Part shown: piece after piece, positions 22,201 to 34,867 of the stretch | Position numbering within the stretch: position 1 is the stretch's first letter | How the letters are laid out: each line of letters opens with the position of its first letter | DNA from: Lophius americanus | Lineage: Eukaryota; Chordata; Actinopteri; Lophiiformes; Lophiidae | Length of the DNA: 64,000 nucleotides | Reading direction: 5' to 3' | Assembly (NCBI GenBank): GCA_037951165.1 | Contig: JBBDHG010000057.1 | Location: 9,760,001 to 9,824,000 of the forward strand | The notes under the pieces: model-generated | Told to the model about the DNA's origin: nothing | The model's database searches: none | Seen by the model: only the letters and a program-made list of their open reading frames with translations | Program-made: the position numbers and the translations under genes

Positions 22201-22539
22201 CTGACACTTTGTGAATATTAGTGTGGGTTTTGTGCTGCTTGTGAAACGATAACACTGTGTAAAAAGAACGAGGTTCGAACACATATATTATCATCAGAAT
22301 AAAACAAGTTGTGTGAACACACATACAATGAGCAGTCAGTACTAAGGTGCTCCATTATAATTAGCACTCATATGCCCATGTTCAATGCAAAATGTTTCTA
22401 CAACAGACAATTTGGATTCAATCTACTTTTCAGTATCTTTCCAAACTCAGCTGTGACTTCCACTTCCCAGTGTCTTTCCCTGCCTCTTTCTCCCCCTGTC
22501 TCTTCCTCCAGCATACATTTGTGACTTTGGGTGCAGACA

Positions 22540-22920
22540 CACTCCTGGCAGCAGGCTTGGCTCCACACCTGTCCTAAATCCACTCACCACTAGCAGCATA
22601 AGAACCCCCGGCTCTTCAACCTACCCTTGCCAGATTATCCTGCTTTCATGTGATGGTTATATCGACCGCTCCTCCTATAATGTAATTATTTCTCATGAGA
22701 TTAATCTCCAGTTATTTTCTGTACTAATTTGTGTTTCTCCTGCTCAGGAGAACTCCACTGCATGCCTGTCTTCCTTTGCTGGTCTCAACTCCATTAAGAC
22801 CCTGCTTGGACAGATCTGCTCTCAGCTGGCATCATGCACACTCATCTGCCCTCTGCCACCCTGCATCCCTATCACCAAACATATGCTTGTCTCTGAGTCT
22901 GCTCTTGGGTCCAAGTTATA
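22540..22920 (+). repeat. LTR-like dispersed repeat (uncertain)
   Basis: Pyrimidine-rich sequence with CACACCTGTCCTAAATCCAC, AGCAGCATAAGAACCC, TTGCCAGATTATCCTGC and TTTCTCCTGCTCAGGAGAAC. I associate this order with 5' regions or LTRs of fish retroelements. I see no second copy and no coding region in the window to support it. Confidence 0.3.
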
Positions 22921-23860
22921 AATGTAAATGTACAATCTCCCAATTGCTAATATAATTATGGGTGATGAAAATACTGCAAATCTTTCTACCTACTTCAACT
23001 ATTCACTGAGCACGTCCACCTCTTCTGGCAGCTCTGCATTGACTATGAATGTAATGCACAAAGACACTCAACATGTTTGGAATATGAAATCATGAGAAAT
23101 ATGAAAAGGATAGTAAAAAAACAAGACATTTTAAATGACTGACCCGATAGGAGTAGTATTTATATATTTTTCTGAAGTTTTATATTCCAATATACATGAA
23201 ATCTGGTGATGCTGTCAAAAGTGCAAATATCAAATATTATGGAGTTATACAAGATCTGAGCATATATTTTCTGAAAATGAAGTGTTTATTTTCAGAATAT
23301 AATGTTTATTTTCAGAATATAGTGGTTAATTGGAGAATACAGTTGATATTTGGAAATCTCTATTTTTTTATTCCTCCACAGATGGAGAATAGTTTGTTGG
23401 CAAAGATGGAAAAGACAGGCATTAACTGAGAGAAAGAATTGAACAAAACTCAATTCCAGCCTAAACCAGCCTCAAGAACAGTTGAAGTACTAGCACAGGC
23501 ACAGTCCAGCACTGTTATTCAGAGTCGACATTGCAAGCTCGATACCTGGACATAGGTATCAGTGACCATATCAAGCTTTTGGGGTTTGTCAGATTTTACC
23601 TTGCAGAAAGAGAAAATATCTATGAGTGCATCCTTGGTGTCACTGCACTTGCAACACAAACCAAAGGAGAAGGTACGAGGTTCCATGTATTGTTTACCTT
23701 GAACCTGGAACCTGACTTAAAGTACAACTCGGAGTCTTTCTGTCTGGACGCTGGAGGGAAAAGTTCCTGGCTTTGTCTGTTCGCCGCTTCTCCATCAGAG
23801 TTCTACAGCATAATATAAACCGACTAAGTATACCCTTAATGTTGCTCACCGGCAAACCAC
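22921..23860. other. No gene seen
   Basis: Contains a three-fold GTTTATTTTCAGAATATA-like repetition at 23283-23325. A 95-codon plus-strand frame at 23531-23818 matches nothing I know. It precedes the L2 element and could be part of its upstream region. Confidence 0.4.
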
Positions 23861-23864
23861 CGTT

Positions 23865-26372
23865 ATTTGTATTTGTTATTCTGTACTTTTATTTGTAATT
23901 GTATTTGTATTTGTACGGATTCTACCGAGTCTGGTGATGGTCTGCCTACCTGTTGCTGCAAGAATACCATCACCCGGATTCTTCCGTATCTGTTTGTTTC
24001 ATCATTGATGTCAGTTTGTTCATCCGTCTTGTTCATTGCTGCCATCATGACATTTTCACCAAAAGCCGCTGTTGATCACTTTCTTTGTTTGATTGCTTTT
24101 TTCTGGGCATCATTTCCATGAAAGTAACGGCTAATAACGTCCTCTGTGCATCTCTTCCATGGCTAACGGCTAATAACTGGCTAGTCTCTAAGGCTGGCAT
24201 GACGATAAATTTTTCAGCCACCCAACCGAGGCAATTCAACAACAACAACACTCCATTACGTTCACAGAAATTGCCGTTCTAAGTTTGTTTTACTCCCGCT
24301 CCGATAACTCCATTCCATCCTTTTGGTTTGACATGCGCACCGTCGCGTCTCAGACGCGTCATCATAACTCTGTCGCTCTTCCCACTAGTGGCACTGGAGT
24401 TTTCTCGATACAGCTTCTCACTGAGCGGGTTAGTAAACGTGCAGTGGATTTCAGTCTTCTTTCGCCGATACAGAAACTCACTGCTCCATCTAATATTAAA
24501 ATTGAACTCTTTAATGCATAATCTCTCATGAACAAATCATGCCTCATACATGACCACATTCTGGACAAGTGTTTGGACGTGGACTCAGTGGATTTTTACA
24601 ATAACTCCATTAGAAGCATCCTGGATCGTCACGCCAGTCATCTTCTCCCGCTCAGCCCCCTGGTTCACCAGCCAGCTAATGAAAATGGAAGCTGTTGTGC
24701 GTGCCCTTGAGCGAGGTTACGAGGCTTCAGGTCTCACTGTCCATATGCTAGCCTTTCGGGAACACCAAAAGGCCTACTCAAAGTCCCTTAGAGAGGCACG
24801 GTTACTGCTCTACTCGAATATCATCCAAACTAGTCCTGGAAATTCTAAGCAGCTGTTTTCCACTATCAATCATCTTCTTATACCACAAACTCCCCCTCTT
24901 CCAGAAATTACAAAAGAGCACCGTAATAATTTCATGGCTGTCTTCAAATCGAAAATTGACTCAATCCGTTCTGCACTTTCTGGTCTCTCCACTTTACCTA
25001 TCCAGTCTGCTTACTCTCAGTTTGAGATCTCCCAGCCTCTAAAGTGCTTCCCAGAGATCTCACAGCAGGAGGTTGAGGTTAGCATCAGGACAACAAAACC
25101 CTCCACATGTGCTCTTGACCCGTTTCCTATGGGCTGTAGGAAATACAGCAACCTCTTTTATACTTTTCAGTCTGGTTTCCACTCTGCCAACAGCACAGAA
25201 AGAGATCTGCTTAGACTCACAAATTACCTACGAATGGCAGCAGATGCTGTTTCACCTTCCCTCCTGATTCTCCTTGATTTGTCTGCAGCCTTCGACACTG
25301 TTGACCATGGAATACTCCTACACCGCCTACATCACTCCATTGGACTCACTGCCACCATCCTAGATTGGTTTTAATCCTACTTCACCAACAGAACAGAATA
25401 CATTTTCTTTGGTAGTGCAAAGTTCCAGACACACACCGTCACCTGTGGGGTCCCTCAGGGATCAGTCCTCGGCCCCATTATCTTAATACCGTACATGCTC
25501 CCCCTTTCCCATGTCATCAGCCGATATGGACTTTCATTCCATTGCTATGCGGATGACACGCAAATCTACATAAAAACTGACATGTTCCTCCGCAGCTTCT
25601 CCATCCTCATCGTCATCACCATCTCCCCTTTCAACTCTCCGCGATTGTCTGGAGGAGATAAAGGGGTGGAAGAAAAACAACGTTCTCCGGTTGAACAGCC
25701 CCATAACCGAAGCAATTTTAATTACCACGCCACATCAGACCCAGTCTTCCTCCATACCCGGCATTACCTTCTCTGGTCATGACATTCCCCTCTCTTCATC
25801 AGTCACCAACCTCAGCATAAGATTTGACCCTCAACTCACTTTTGAATCCCACATCAAACACATCTGCAAGATCTCCTTTCACCATCTCAGAAATATTTCC
25901 AAACTCCGTTCTTCACTCACCTTGAGTGATGTTGAAAAGCTGGTCCACGTGTTTGTCTCCTCCACACTTGATAAATGTGACGCACTTCTCATCGGAATCC
26001 CTGATAAAAGTCTTCAAAGACTTCAGTATGTTCAAAACAGTGCTGCAAGGATCCTCATAAGAGTGCGTAAGCACAAACACATAACCCCCGTTCTTCATTC
26101 CTTTCATTGGCTTCCCATCTCCACCAGAATTGATTATAAGATCTCTCTGCCCTCCCTGGCCATCCGAGGGCTCCACAGACGACTGAGACTTTTAAAAAAG
26201 GACTTAAAACTTTCCTTTTTAGCAGAACCTATAACTTTTCAACATTGCTGCTTTTTGGTCATATTTTTATACAATTCTTATTTATTTTTTATTGATGCTT
26301 TCATCTGCTTTTACCTGGTAGCACTTTGAGATTTGATCCAAATGTAAAGTGCGTAATCAATTTAATGTATTA
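23865..26372 (+). mobile_element. L2 (Maui-like) LINE, best preserved copy
   Basis: Approximate span of a plus-strand L2 element. From about 24350 the sequence reads as the start of ORF2 (KIELFNA, then MNKSCLIHDHILDKCLD; normally KIGLFNxRSLxNKSFLIHEHILD). It then jumps directly to the linker after the endonuclease, so nearly the whole apurinic-type endonuclease is deleted near 24565-24600. Reverse transcriptase and C-terminal parts follow. The 3' UTR (26190-26372) matches those at 13.6 and 36.6 kb. The 5' boundary is not certain; sequence back to about 23865 may be its 5' UTR. With no endonuclease and stops in the reverse transcriptase it cannot move itself. Confidence 0.8.
24550..26215 (+). 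pseudogene. L2 ORF2 reverse transcriptase remnant
   Basis: A long open stretch (24550-25374, about 274 codons) carries AFREHQKAYSKSLREAR, NSKQLFSTINHLL, a shortened region where the N-terminal fingers are deleted, FQSGFHSANSTERDLLRLTN, and motif A LLDLSAAFDTVDH (D near 25275). A TAA at 25372-25374 then breaks the frame. The same frame goes on with GVPQGSVLGPIILIPYMLPL and FHCYADDTQIYI, so motif C (YADD, 25546-25557) is intact. A frameshift near 25640-25700 moves the C-terminal part to another frame: FDPQLTFESHIKHIC, SLQRLQYVQNSAARILIR, HWLPISTRIDYKI. A short deletion then joins it to the final LKKDLKLSFLAEP. Without the stop and indels this would be the RT region of a Maui-type L2. Confidence 0.85.
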
Positions 26373-27240
26373 TTTTTACCTGGAACTGTGATGATATCCG
26401 TTAGGGGAATCAACCTGAAAAATGCTGTGTCCATCAGTGCTGATGTTGCTCTTCGGGAAAAGAAAAAGGAACAGTGACCTAAGCGAAAGAAGACAAACCA
26501 GAACTATTCCCATTCAAATGAGGTTATGAATGCAGTCATGAACCATCAAATTCCTCTGGGCACGCTTTTGTCATCATCATCACCTCCTTCCAGAGTTTCT
26601 AAAAGACGTTGAGGAAAATTCTGGTGACCTAGTGCTACACTCCGTCATTGGCTGGCTTAGCGAAGGCAGTGGGTTAGTATACTTTCAGGCAATTAGATAT
26701 GAAATAAAATTTATTTTTCAACAGAGGAATCATAGAGCGAGACAGACAGGAAAATGAGACTACATTTTTTACAAGGCGAAAAAGAACGTTGCATTTGATT
26801 TGGTAGGAACAGCCTGGTCGTTCCACAGGAAATAACTGAAACTGCAGAAATTTCCCAAAGATCTCTTACGAAACATTTCTTGCATAAGAGATGTTTCCTG
26901 TGTTGAGTTCCTATCAAAAAATTAAAATGCTGTCATTATTTTCACATAACCAGCTTATGAATCCCTTTCAGCAGCTGAAAACCGATCTGCAAGGCAGCAG
27001 ATACCGGACCTCTAGATGGAACTTACTGAATTGCAAGCAGATGCTGTATTTAGAGTTTGTGATACTGCCACCGTCTGGACTTACTTTAGAAGGAGCGGAC
27101 CTCTTGACCAACGTTGGCACGACACAAACCAGCATCAGAATGTCTTTTCTCATAAGGTCAGGATGTCAATAGTAAATTATTTTCAAGAATAAGCAATGGA
27201 CACTTAGTTACTGTTTGGGGTTCAAAATGGGGTTCTAGCA
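26373..27240. other. Tract without a recognised gene
   Basis: Apart from the coding-like stretch annotated separately at 26396-26616, I see AT-rich sequence. A 93-codon plus-strand frame at 26891-27172 has no recognisable family and no supporting context. Confidence 0.4.
26396..26616 (+). pseudogene. Coding-like stretch of unknown origin
   Basis: One plus-strand frame reads GINLKNAVSISADVALREKK, a single TGA, then PKRKKTNQNYSHSNEVMNA and, after a few residues, GTLLSSSSPPSRVSKRR. The alternation of acidic, basic and serine/proline-rich parts looks like disordered protein rather than random AT-rich translation. It follows the L2 3' end directly. It could be a scrap of a transposon protein or of a processed host transcript. 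I recognise no family. Confidence 0.25.
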
Positions 27241-27244
27241 CGAA

Positions 27245-27545
27245 AGGCTTAAGTCAGTTTGTCAGTGGCTACGTTTACACTACAGAAAAATGTGACCAAG
27301 GTCTGATTTTTTGCTCATATGTAGCAGTGTGAACAGCACAAACCAAATAAAATCTGATTTTGTCCACATCCGATTTGGGCCACTTCTATATTTGGTCCTA
27401 AATCAGACACAGGTTAGACTTATTGCAATGCAACCTCAGTTTGAACCATTAAATCGGAACTCATGGGACTTTGACGTCAAAAATGCAGCGGTGGGAGTAG
27501 CTTTTCATGCAAAAAAATAGTGCATCTGAAGTCTTTGTAATTTTT
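27245..27545. repeat. MITE-like dispersed repeat
   Basis: GGCTACGTTTACACTACAG, GTGTGAACAGCACAAACC, CACATCCGATTTGGGCCAC, TTTGGTCCTAAATCAGACAC and AAATCGGAACTCATGGG follow the order of a non-coding DNA-transposon-like repeat I know from fish (GTGTGAACGGCACAGATCGG ... GTCACATCCGATTTG ... GTGGTCCTAAATCCGATC). Terminal repeats are too worn to define. Confidence 0.45.
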
Positions 27546-27623
27546 CTTTTGGGCATGCGGGTAAGTTTAGGGCTGTGAACTGTTATTACTCAAGTGTGAT
27601 ATAGCCAAAATTTTAAAATCGAT

Positions 27624-27712
27624 GTATATATATATATAAAAATGTATATATCTGTGTGTGTATGTATATATATGTGTGTGTGTGTATATATATATACGTA
27701 CGTATATATAAC
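27624..27712. repeat. TA/TG microsatellite
   Basis: Alternating TA and TG runs with a CGTACG centre near 27697. Minus-strand open frames across it are compositional. Confidence 0.9.
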
Positions 27713-30685
27713 GTAATCTTTGTGCATAAATATCGCCCTTGTATTTGCTTTACTTAAGCTATATATGAAGTGAAAATGGCTTGGCCAGGATATATTGCTT
27801 ATTTTTGGAAAATTGTCTGTTATGTACATGAGAATCAGAAGAATGTACTGTATTGTGTTTGAGTTCAAAACATCCTCTTTGTTTCACTTGTTAAAGGTTT
27901 TTAACCTTTCCTGCAACTTAAGATGAATAAAATAATTGGAAAAGGATAAATGGACTACTGTTTGAGTAAATCCCAGTAAAAAACCTGAGTGGTTAATAAG
28001 CACCCTTTCAAGGTGGTAAGCTGCACAACAACTTAAATTAACTTGACAGTTATTGCTGGAAAAATATGTTAACTAATAGTTGTGAATAGAAAAAGCCCAT
28101 ATTTTTAGATATCTAACTGTTTGGATCTCACCAGGAGAATGGAGGGTTGACTATCTGGACTTCTTGCAATTGTATCTATAGAATATCACAATCAAAATAT
28201 TGTAGTCTTATTTGTTTGCATTTAGCAATCGAAAAAAGCACATACTTAACTCAAGAACCAGTAGACTTACTTTTGCTACTGAGTGCTGATATATCAAATA
28301 AACAGTGTAGGCAGTGATAGCAACGCATAGGACAAATTATAGTTAGTCAGTCTTGTATTTGCTTTTTCTGTATTTGCTAGTTTTTTGTGTTGCTCTTAGT
28401 GACAAAAATGTATGTTTAGCAATATATTGCCATCTTATAACATAATAAAAATTCCTGAATAATATATTATAAACAATATTAAACCCATTTTCTAATTATA
28501 TGTTTTCACTACAAGCCAAATGACGGTCAATTCATTTTGCCTCTTAGTGAGCCTGACTCAGCCAATGATCCATGCAAACAAAAAAACAACACTAACTATT
28601 TGCAAATAGTTTTTGAGCCGGAAGAGCAAATAAACACGCAGACAAGCAGGCAGGAGCGAAGAGCATGTGTGTAGGAATGTTTGTATCCATTAATAGCGCC
28701 TGTCAGCCGGTTCTGTCTCAAGTACTTCCAAACACCCTACATAAGTGTCCAGGAACAAAATTAGAAACATTACCTGTTCAGTGAAGATTAAACCACTGAT
28801 GCTAACATTTTTTTTACAGCTGGGCTGACACACATACACACACACCCTGAGGGAAGGCACAATTGGAGGGCTCATCCCATCTGTCAGCATTCTGCCAGAA
28901 TGCTCCCTCTCCCTGTGCTCCATGACCTTAACGCAAACACAGGTATTCACAAAATAACCATAGTGCAAGACTATGTTACGCATAAGCCCTATCAGAGAGC
29001 CCAGGTCAAAGATAATACTTAGATAAGACTTAGTTACAGGTTTAAGGGGAACCGACCCAGCCAGCACGGTTGAGTTATAAGTTTGACACAGGTAGATAGG
29101 GCAATGTTTTCCGAGCAAAAATAGGGAAAAATACTATTCTGTTGAGTTAAAATAACCAAAATGTCAGATAAAATTATAGCCCAAATTCTGTATTTTTTTC
29201 CCGATGGCCATAAGTAAAAATTACTTATTTTATTTGACAACATTAATTATTTCGCACCATTTATGTCAACATTTGATAAAATATCTAGCTAGCTATGCTG
29301 AAACATTAGGAAGTTAACTAAAATGTCTGCACATTATAGAATGAATATTGTAAAAAGCTCCCCGTAGTGATTAAAATATGCACTATTAAATTAAAACACA
29401 ATGTATGGATGGAATACCAAATCTCAAGGACTTACACACAAACCAGAATGCAGTTGGTTCAGAAAACCATCCCAGAATATGAGCTCAAGCGTCAAAACTC
29501 TCGAAAGACTCCGGAAGACATTATTGAAAACATGGCGGAATTTCAAACAATGACACTGCAAGAAGAATTTGCCAGCATAAGGACACTGTGTATTGTGTCT
29601 GTCATGAGTTGACTGAAGGCAGGCATGAATACATTCTAGGCTCTGGCTGACTTTAAAGGTGGTTAATTAAATCAAAAAAGTTAATGATTCCTGGAATTAA
29701 TTATCTTGTTTCATTATGATCCTGATTAGATGCTGGAGAGTAGCAAGGATTACATAACTGGAATTGAAGTCTTGAACCGTTTTATATTGAAATGTCAAAA
29801 CATATTTCATGCATTTACTTTATCAGTCAAAAAATGTAGATTGGATGGGAAGGAGTTGTGTGGCAGGTTAGGACTTGAAGTTTCACGTATTTATTCCTTT
29901 GGATTGAGAAGGAGGATTATGGTACATCATCTTGTTCTTTGATGGTTACCAGAGATGTGGGTTTTTCTCCTGTTTTGCAAAAATGTTGTTACATTTTGTT
30001 TTTGTATGTGTAAAACTCATGGAGGTATCTAAACCGGTATCTAAGCCAGGCTATTGTATGAACGTTTGCAAATTTGGTGACATCACGAATGATGACTCTC
30101 GCATGCTATGCATGCAAACGTTTTTGGTGCTGGATGCTTTCAAAATTTATATTTATGACACAAAAACAAACTCTATACTTTTTTGTAGATATTTGTAATT
30201 TGGTGCAAAAAAAATGTGCAGCCCTAACAGGAAAATTTTGGGTGATTTCTATCAAGAAATTAATTTAACACTAGATAAATCCAATATTCAATATTCTACT
30301 CAATATGAACCTAAGATTACTCTCTTTCTCTCCTCGTGGAGAAAGGGTTGATAGAATTGAAGGAGGGTATTTGTTTAGGACTTTAAACATGTTTGGATTC
30401 ATGTTTGGATTCCTCATTTATCAACAGGGTCAAGTTATGTATTTTAAACTAGGGCTTCAGCATTAACAAATGGAAGAATGTCATAAATCTTTCACCTCCA
30501 AAGGGGCACAAGACATGGATGCCCCATGAGCCCACTGAATTTTGCATTGGCACTTGAGCCTTTAGCAACTTCAAAAAAAAACATTAAAGGCATTCCTGCG
30601 GGAAAATTTTTTGTGTGCAGATGAACTTTTATTAGGAACTTCAAATTCAGATAAAATTGTAACTCACATATTATTAGTGATTAAA
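27713..30685. other. Long tract with no recognised gene
   Basis: AT-rich for nearly 3 kb. A plus-strand 81-codon frame (29367-29612) and a minus-strand 142-codon frame (28690-29118) exist. Neither has a recognisable domain or splice-site context that I can defend. Composition around 28550-28950 is more balanced and free of transposon motifs. Confidence 0.45.
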
Positions 30686-30689
30686 TTCT

Positions 30690-32475
30690 TTCTCTCTTGT
30701 CTCAATCTAAGGTAAAATCTTTCAGGATTATGCAGATCAAGTATGGAGAAAAAACCACCAGTTTAAATGGCTTCCTTCAGGTCTAGTGTATTTGGGTATC
30801 AAGATCATCCTGGTGCTTTAGAAAATAATGGAAAAGAACCTCCTTTACCTTATACAGAAAGCGGAGAACACATCACACAACTGGACTAAATTGGGCTTAT
30901 CTTCAAAATTAGGGTTCATATCTTTTACCAATAAGCTTTCCTCCTCCGGTTTAAAAAGGCAGTTGATTCCTTCCTGTAGGCAGGCAGGATTCCCTCCATT
31001 ATGAAACAAAACGTAATGCTGCCAATGAGAACTGGGGTCTTGATCTCCCAAGAGTAGACTGGTACCATTATGCATTCTCTCTTAATTAGTTGGCTAACCT
31101 AAAAAATTTACTGGGGATGGACAATTGCAAGGATGGGTTTCCATCGAAAGAGAACTGGTAGAACCTTTTTCTGATTAAAGCTTTTATATCACTAACAGTA
31201 GCAGAAATTCCTTGTAGATACCCATTGTTGACTTTTGGTCTAGGGAAACGTGCGCCATATTACAGGGTCAGACCCAAAAAAAATAGTCAATCGGGCATCA
31301 TAAACTATTCAAATTGGTCAAAAATACTGTTTATTGTTAGTCATTGGTTGTGGGGTTAATCAACAGTGTTGAATATTTTTTTGCAGACGACCAATGCAGA
31401 AGATGACTGAATCCCTAAATTTTTTTTTGAAGTATCTAGGAAAAGGAGACTGTATGATGACTACAAGACGGAAATTTCCATTAATATGTCACTATGGTAT
31501 GTGACAGTACATGACATTTTGTGGGGCAACAGGGCAGTTCAAGGCTTGGCATCTACATTTTATAGCCATAATATTATGAGAAGGTCCAACCCTACGAAAT
31601 TAAGTGGCATAAAGAAAGCTTGGGAAGAGGATCTAGCAGAGGACGTAGAGGTGGAGATATGGAAAAACATGGTTGGGTCCTGGTGTAAGGCATCAAGAGA
31701 GGTGCAGACTTGATTAACACTTACATGATCATTCATTGGATCTACTGGACTCCCTGAAAAATGGCAAGATTGAAATTGTAGGACTTTGATGTATGTTGGA
31801 GGTGTGAGAGGAACAGGTAAACATTAATGCAGATGTTGTATGGATGTCAAATGACTGATAGCCTCTGGAAGTATATTATAGCTCTCCTTAACAAGGAACT
31901 GGGCACAGGCCCTGCACTCTGTATATCAGGCATACCAGCAAAAGCAGACCTGTTGGCTCTACAGACTTACTGGTGCCAACTTGCCCACCCTACAGGTTGT
32001 AGAATTTTACTGAGACACTGCAAAATTAAAAGTACTATACCATTTAAGGAGTGGTGTTGAGAAATTAATAAAACTTTAGCCAACTTCGAGACATTTATTT
32101 TGAGACTGAACAACAGAGAGGAGGTATTTTGGAAAATAAGGGGTCCATATATGAATATTATCCAGAGCTGTGTACTATGGATGGGACATTAAAGGTGGCA
32201 TTTGTAGGGTGTTTATGTCATAATTTGAGGGGTGGCATGTGTTCTGTGATGTGATTGATATCGGTGTATTGTGTAATCAGCATTCATACTGGAGTGATGG
32301 TTTAGCTTTTGAGGAGGTGAATGGGGCTAATACTTATCGTGTTGCTCTGGTTTGTTTATTTATTTTTCAAGATTTATTTTTAATGGCTGTTGGTCATTTT
32401 ATGTTTCCTTGTTGCTATTTCTGTTTCATTGTATACAATGTTAAAAGTTCAATAATCTGTGATTCACAAAAAATT
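30690..32475 (+). mobile_element. L1/Tx1-type LINE, 3' half
   Basis: A plus-strand element: the C-terminal third of ORF2 (about 30690-32190), a 3' UTR (32190-32470) and a very short A run at about 32470-32475. It is 5'-truncated and directly followed by copy 2 of the unnamed repeat. It is a different strand and region of L1 from the 1.4-3.7 kb copy, so they do not overlap for comparison. Confidence 0.75.
30730..32190 (+). pseudogene. L1-type ORF2 C-terminal remnant
   Basis: Frameshifted pieces in the right order: FKWLPSGLVYLGIKI (normally FKWxxxxIxYLGI), NWTKLGLSSKLGFIS (W-LPLSLFGRVAxIKM), LSGIKKAWEEDLAED with EIWKNMVGSWCKASREVQT (31606-31713), then YGCQMTDSLWKYIIALLNKE and HPTGCRILLRHCKIKSTIPF (31840-32050). 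These are the thumb and C-terminal parts of fish L1/Tx1 ORF2. The reverse transcriptase core lies upstream and is missing. At least four frame breaks are needed to read it. Confidence 0.8.
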
Positions 32476-32489
32476 GAGGTCTCTCAAAA

Positions 32490-32965
32490 GTTCAATCAGA
32501 AAGACTATCCTCTTGCACACTTTGACAACAGTACTGCTCATACCACTAGATTATTCTCAATTTTCTTAAATGATAAGTCTCAATTATCTGCTTTACAGAG
32601 AGGACCATCAATTCATATAAGCTGCACTCAGTGTTGCACCTGCATTATCCCATCACCATCAGCTGCTGTTGTTAAATATGACTCTCCCTCAATCCATCTA
32701 GCTCTTTCTTGCTGCTGGTTCAAATGCCCACCAGCTCCCCATCTCCTACAAGGTTTTGCAGACCCATCAGCCTCATCATTCACCAGCCTCAGCAGAGTCA
32801 TCAACCACAAGTATCCTGACTCCAAAGGGGGATATTCCACGCTGCTGCTCAGGGCAGAGACCTTTCAAACCTTGAAAGTGCCTAAGACTTTTAAATGAAC
32901 TAATTATCGGACATCAGCTTATCGTCATGATAAATCATTCATCTCTTCTTCATTACTTGACAATT
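32490..32965 (+). repeat. Unnamed dispersed repeat, copy 2
   Basis: Starts GAAAGACTATCCTCTTGCAC, matching copy 3 (GGAAGACTGTCCTCTTGCAC), then GCTCATACCACTAGATTATT (copy 3: ACTCATACCACTTTATTAC). The core at about 32762-32862 has CATCAGCCTCATCATTCACC, AGCCTCAGCAGAGTCATCA, CTGACTCCAAAGGGGG and CGCTGCTGCTCAGGGCAGAG. It ends TATCGTCATGATAAATCATT, then CATCTCTTCTTCATT. A 219-codon frame runs through the L1 3' UTR into this repeat but is not conserved in the other copies. Confidence 0.65.
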
Positions 32966-34860
32966 TAATGACCGACCCTTCATCTATATCTGCTATAGAA
33001 ATTTTCAAAGTAAAGGCAACTTTGATTTTTTTTTTGTTCAGCCTGAGCCTCGCTCACAGGCTTTCATTTCACACCAATTCCAAACAATTCCACAGTGAAG
33101 AATGCGATAAGCCTGCCATCTGGTTTGAATACACAGAAATCTATCTGATTTATTCAAATTATTATTTTTTTTTTGCACTGATATCATATCACATCAAAAC
33201 AAAATATATGGGCAATCACTCAAAACGGTAGCAATCAAAATTGCTACTTCAACTTTTATGACTTTGTGCAGCCACATTCCAAGTTCCCATCACAGACTAG
33301 GATATTCAAAAAAGAATCATCAAGACCTCAATATGCAAGAAATACAGAAACATCAGGAATTTGTTTCTTTTTTCATTCAGTCAGGCAGAGGCTACCATAT
33401 CTTATTACGAAAACTGATATTAAAATAGCTCATCACAGTAAGAACTCGAAAGCTGTCTATCTGAGCGTTCATTCATAACAATAATAATAATAATGAGTAT
33501 AGGCTATATACACAATATCGAATAGCTAATGTTGGAAGTGTTTAATGCATTGCCTTCATCTGATGCCTTTAACCTAATACATGACATGCAGCCTGATCCA
33601 TGTAAATAATAACATCCTGTTGCCAGATGAATTCAGACATTTATTAACCCCAGGCATCTGTGGCAGATACACAGATAAACACATCTATTATTTTAAGTGG
33701 TGTCAATAAGTTGACCTTTGCTTCCTCTGCTCAGCATGCTTGATTCAGTAATATTTCCAACATCATCACTCCTGCAGGGCCCATCGTTATTACATGTCCT
33801 GATGTATGAATGCTGATGCGTCTGTGCCTCTCAGATGGTATGATGATGAGCTCAGTTTTGATTAATTCATACTCTGATATAAAACATTCTTCTCTATCTG
33901 CCTTAAGCTGTTGCTCACACTGACTTCTCTCTCTCTCCTATTATCAGATAATATAATTCCCAATACTGCTTCTTTGATATTCTTCTTCGTCGACAGAAAG
34001 AGTTCTTGCAAATTAGGTTTGAAACTAAGAAGAAAAAAATACTTAAAAAAGAATTCAGAGGGACTCATTTGAAATATGTAACCAGAGGAAACAAACAGAT
34101 CTACTGAAAAAGCTGTCAAACTTTTCAAAATTCAATGGTTACAATTCTTTCCTGTGGAAAGGCTATATATATTTATTTTACTTTCATTATTGTTGTTATT
34201 CATATTATTATGAAAGTGTACATCATGCCGGTTTTATTGATCCTTTATTTAATTGAGGTTTATGACAGAGCAGGACTCTAAATATTGAACAACATACTGT
34301 AAATATACAGTGTGTTGAAAATATATATACTCTGTGTATTTATTAATACATCAATAGATGGTGATGTCCATGTTGCTGAAGTTAACTCATTTGTAATTCA
34401 GAGAACAAATTTGTGTCGTTAAATCATTTACTAATCCATGCATATGGATTGCAAACAAAATAAAACCGATGATATGTGATGTGATTTAAAAAAAATGTTT
34501 TTGAAGTTGTATTTTGTATCTATTTATCTATTTTATTTGTTTTGTTGAACCTTTATCAGGTAATTGAGTACAAGGAATCTGTGAAAAAAAAATCATCGAG
34601 TGAATTATGATGTCAGTCCCATGAAAAATAACAATAAAAAGACCAAGATCTCTAAACAATTTAGAGGCCAAGTCAATACCTTTGAAATCCTTAGTGTTCT
34701 TGAACCATTTTTCATTTTTGTCAGGTGGCATTATACTGATAAAAGAGACCACTGTCATCAGCGAATACTATATCCATGAAGTTCGTCCAGGTGCAATCTC
34801 TTCCCCTGGTAAGCCATGCACATTCACCCAGACGTCCACCACCTTCTTCCAGTGCTTACA
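32966..34860. other. No gene seen
   Basis: AT-rich, with a short ATA/AAT run at about 33477-33495. The 33530-33860 part is more balanced and could be conserved non-coding DNA. No coding evidence. Confidence 0.45.
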
Positions 34861-34867
34861 CTTCCTG

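Noticed and set aside
24550..25374. A 274-codon host gene
   Set aside because: It is the longest open frame, but its motifs (LDLSAAFDTVDH, NSKQLFSTINHLL) are those of an L2 reverse transcriptase, and the remainder of that protein follows in broken frames.
27590..27868. Tyrosine/isoleucine/threonine-rich minus-strand frame
   Set aside because: It is produced by the TA/TG microsatellite at 27624-27712.
29367..29612. 81-codon plus-strand frame as a small gene
   Set aside because: No recognisable domain, no splice or promoter context, and AT-rich DNA of this length yields such frames by chance.
32239..32898. 219-codon plus-strand open frame
   Set aside because: It runs from the L1 3' UTR into the unnamed repeat, crosses the element boundary, and is not kept in the other copies of the repeat.
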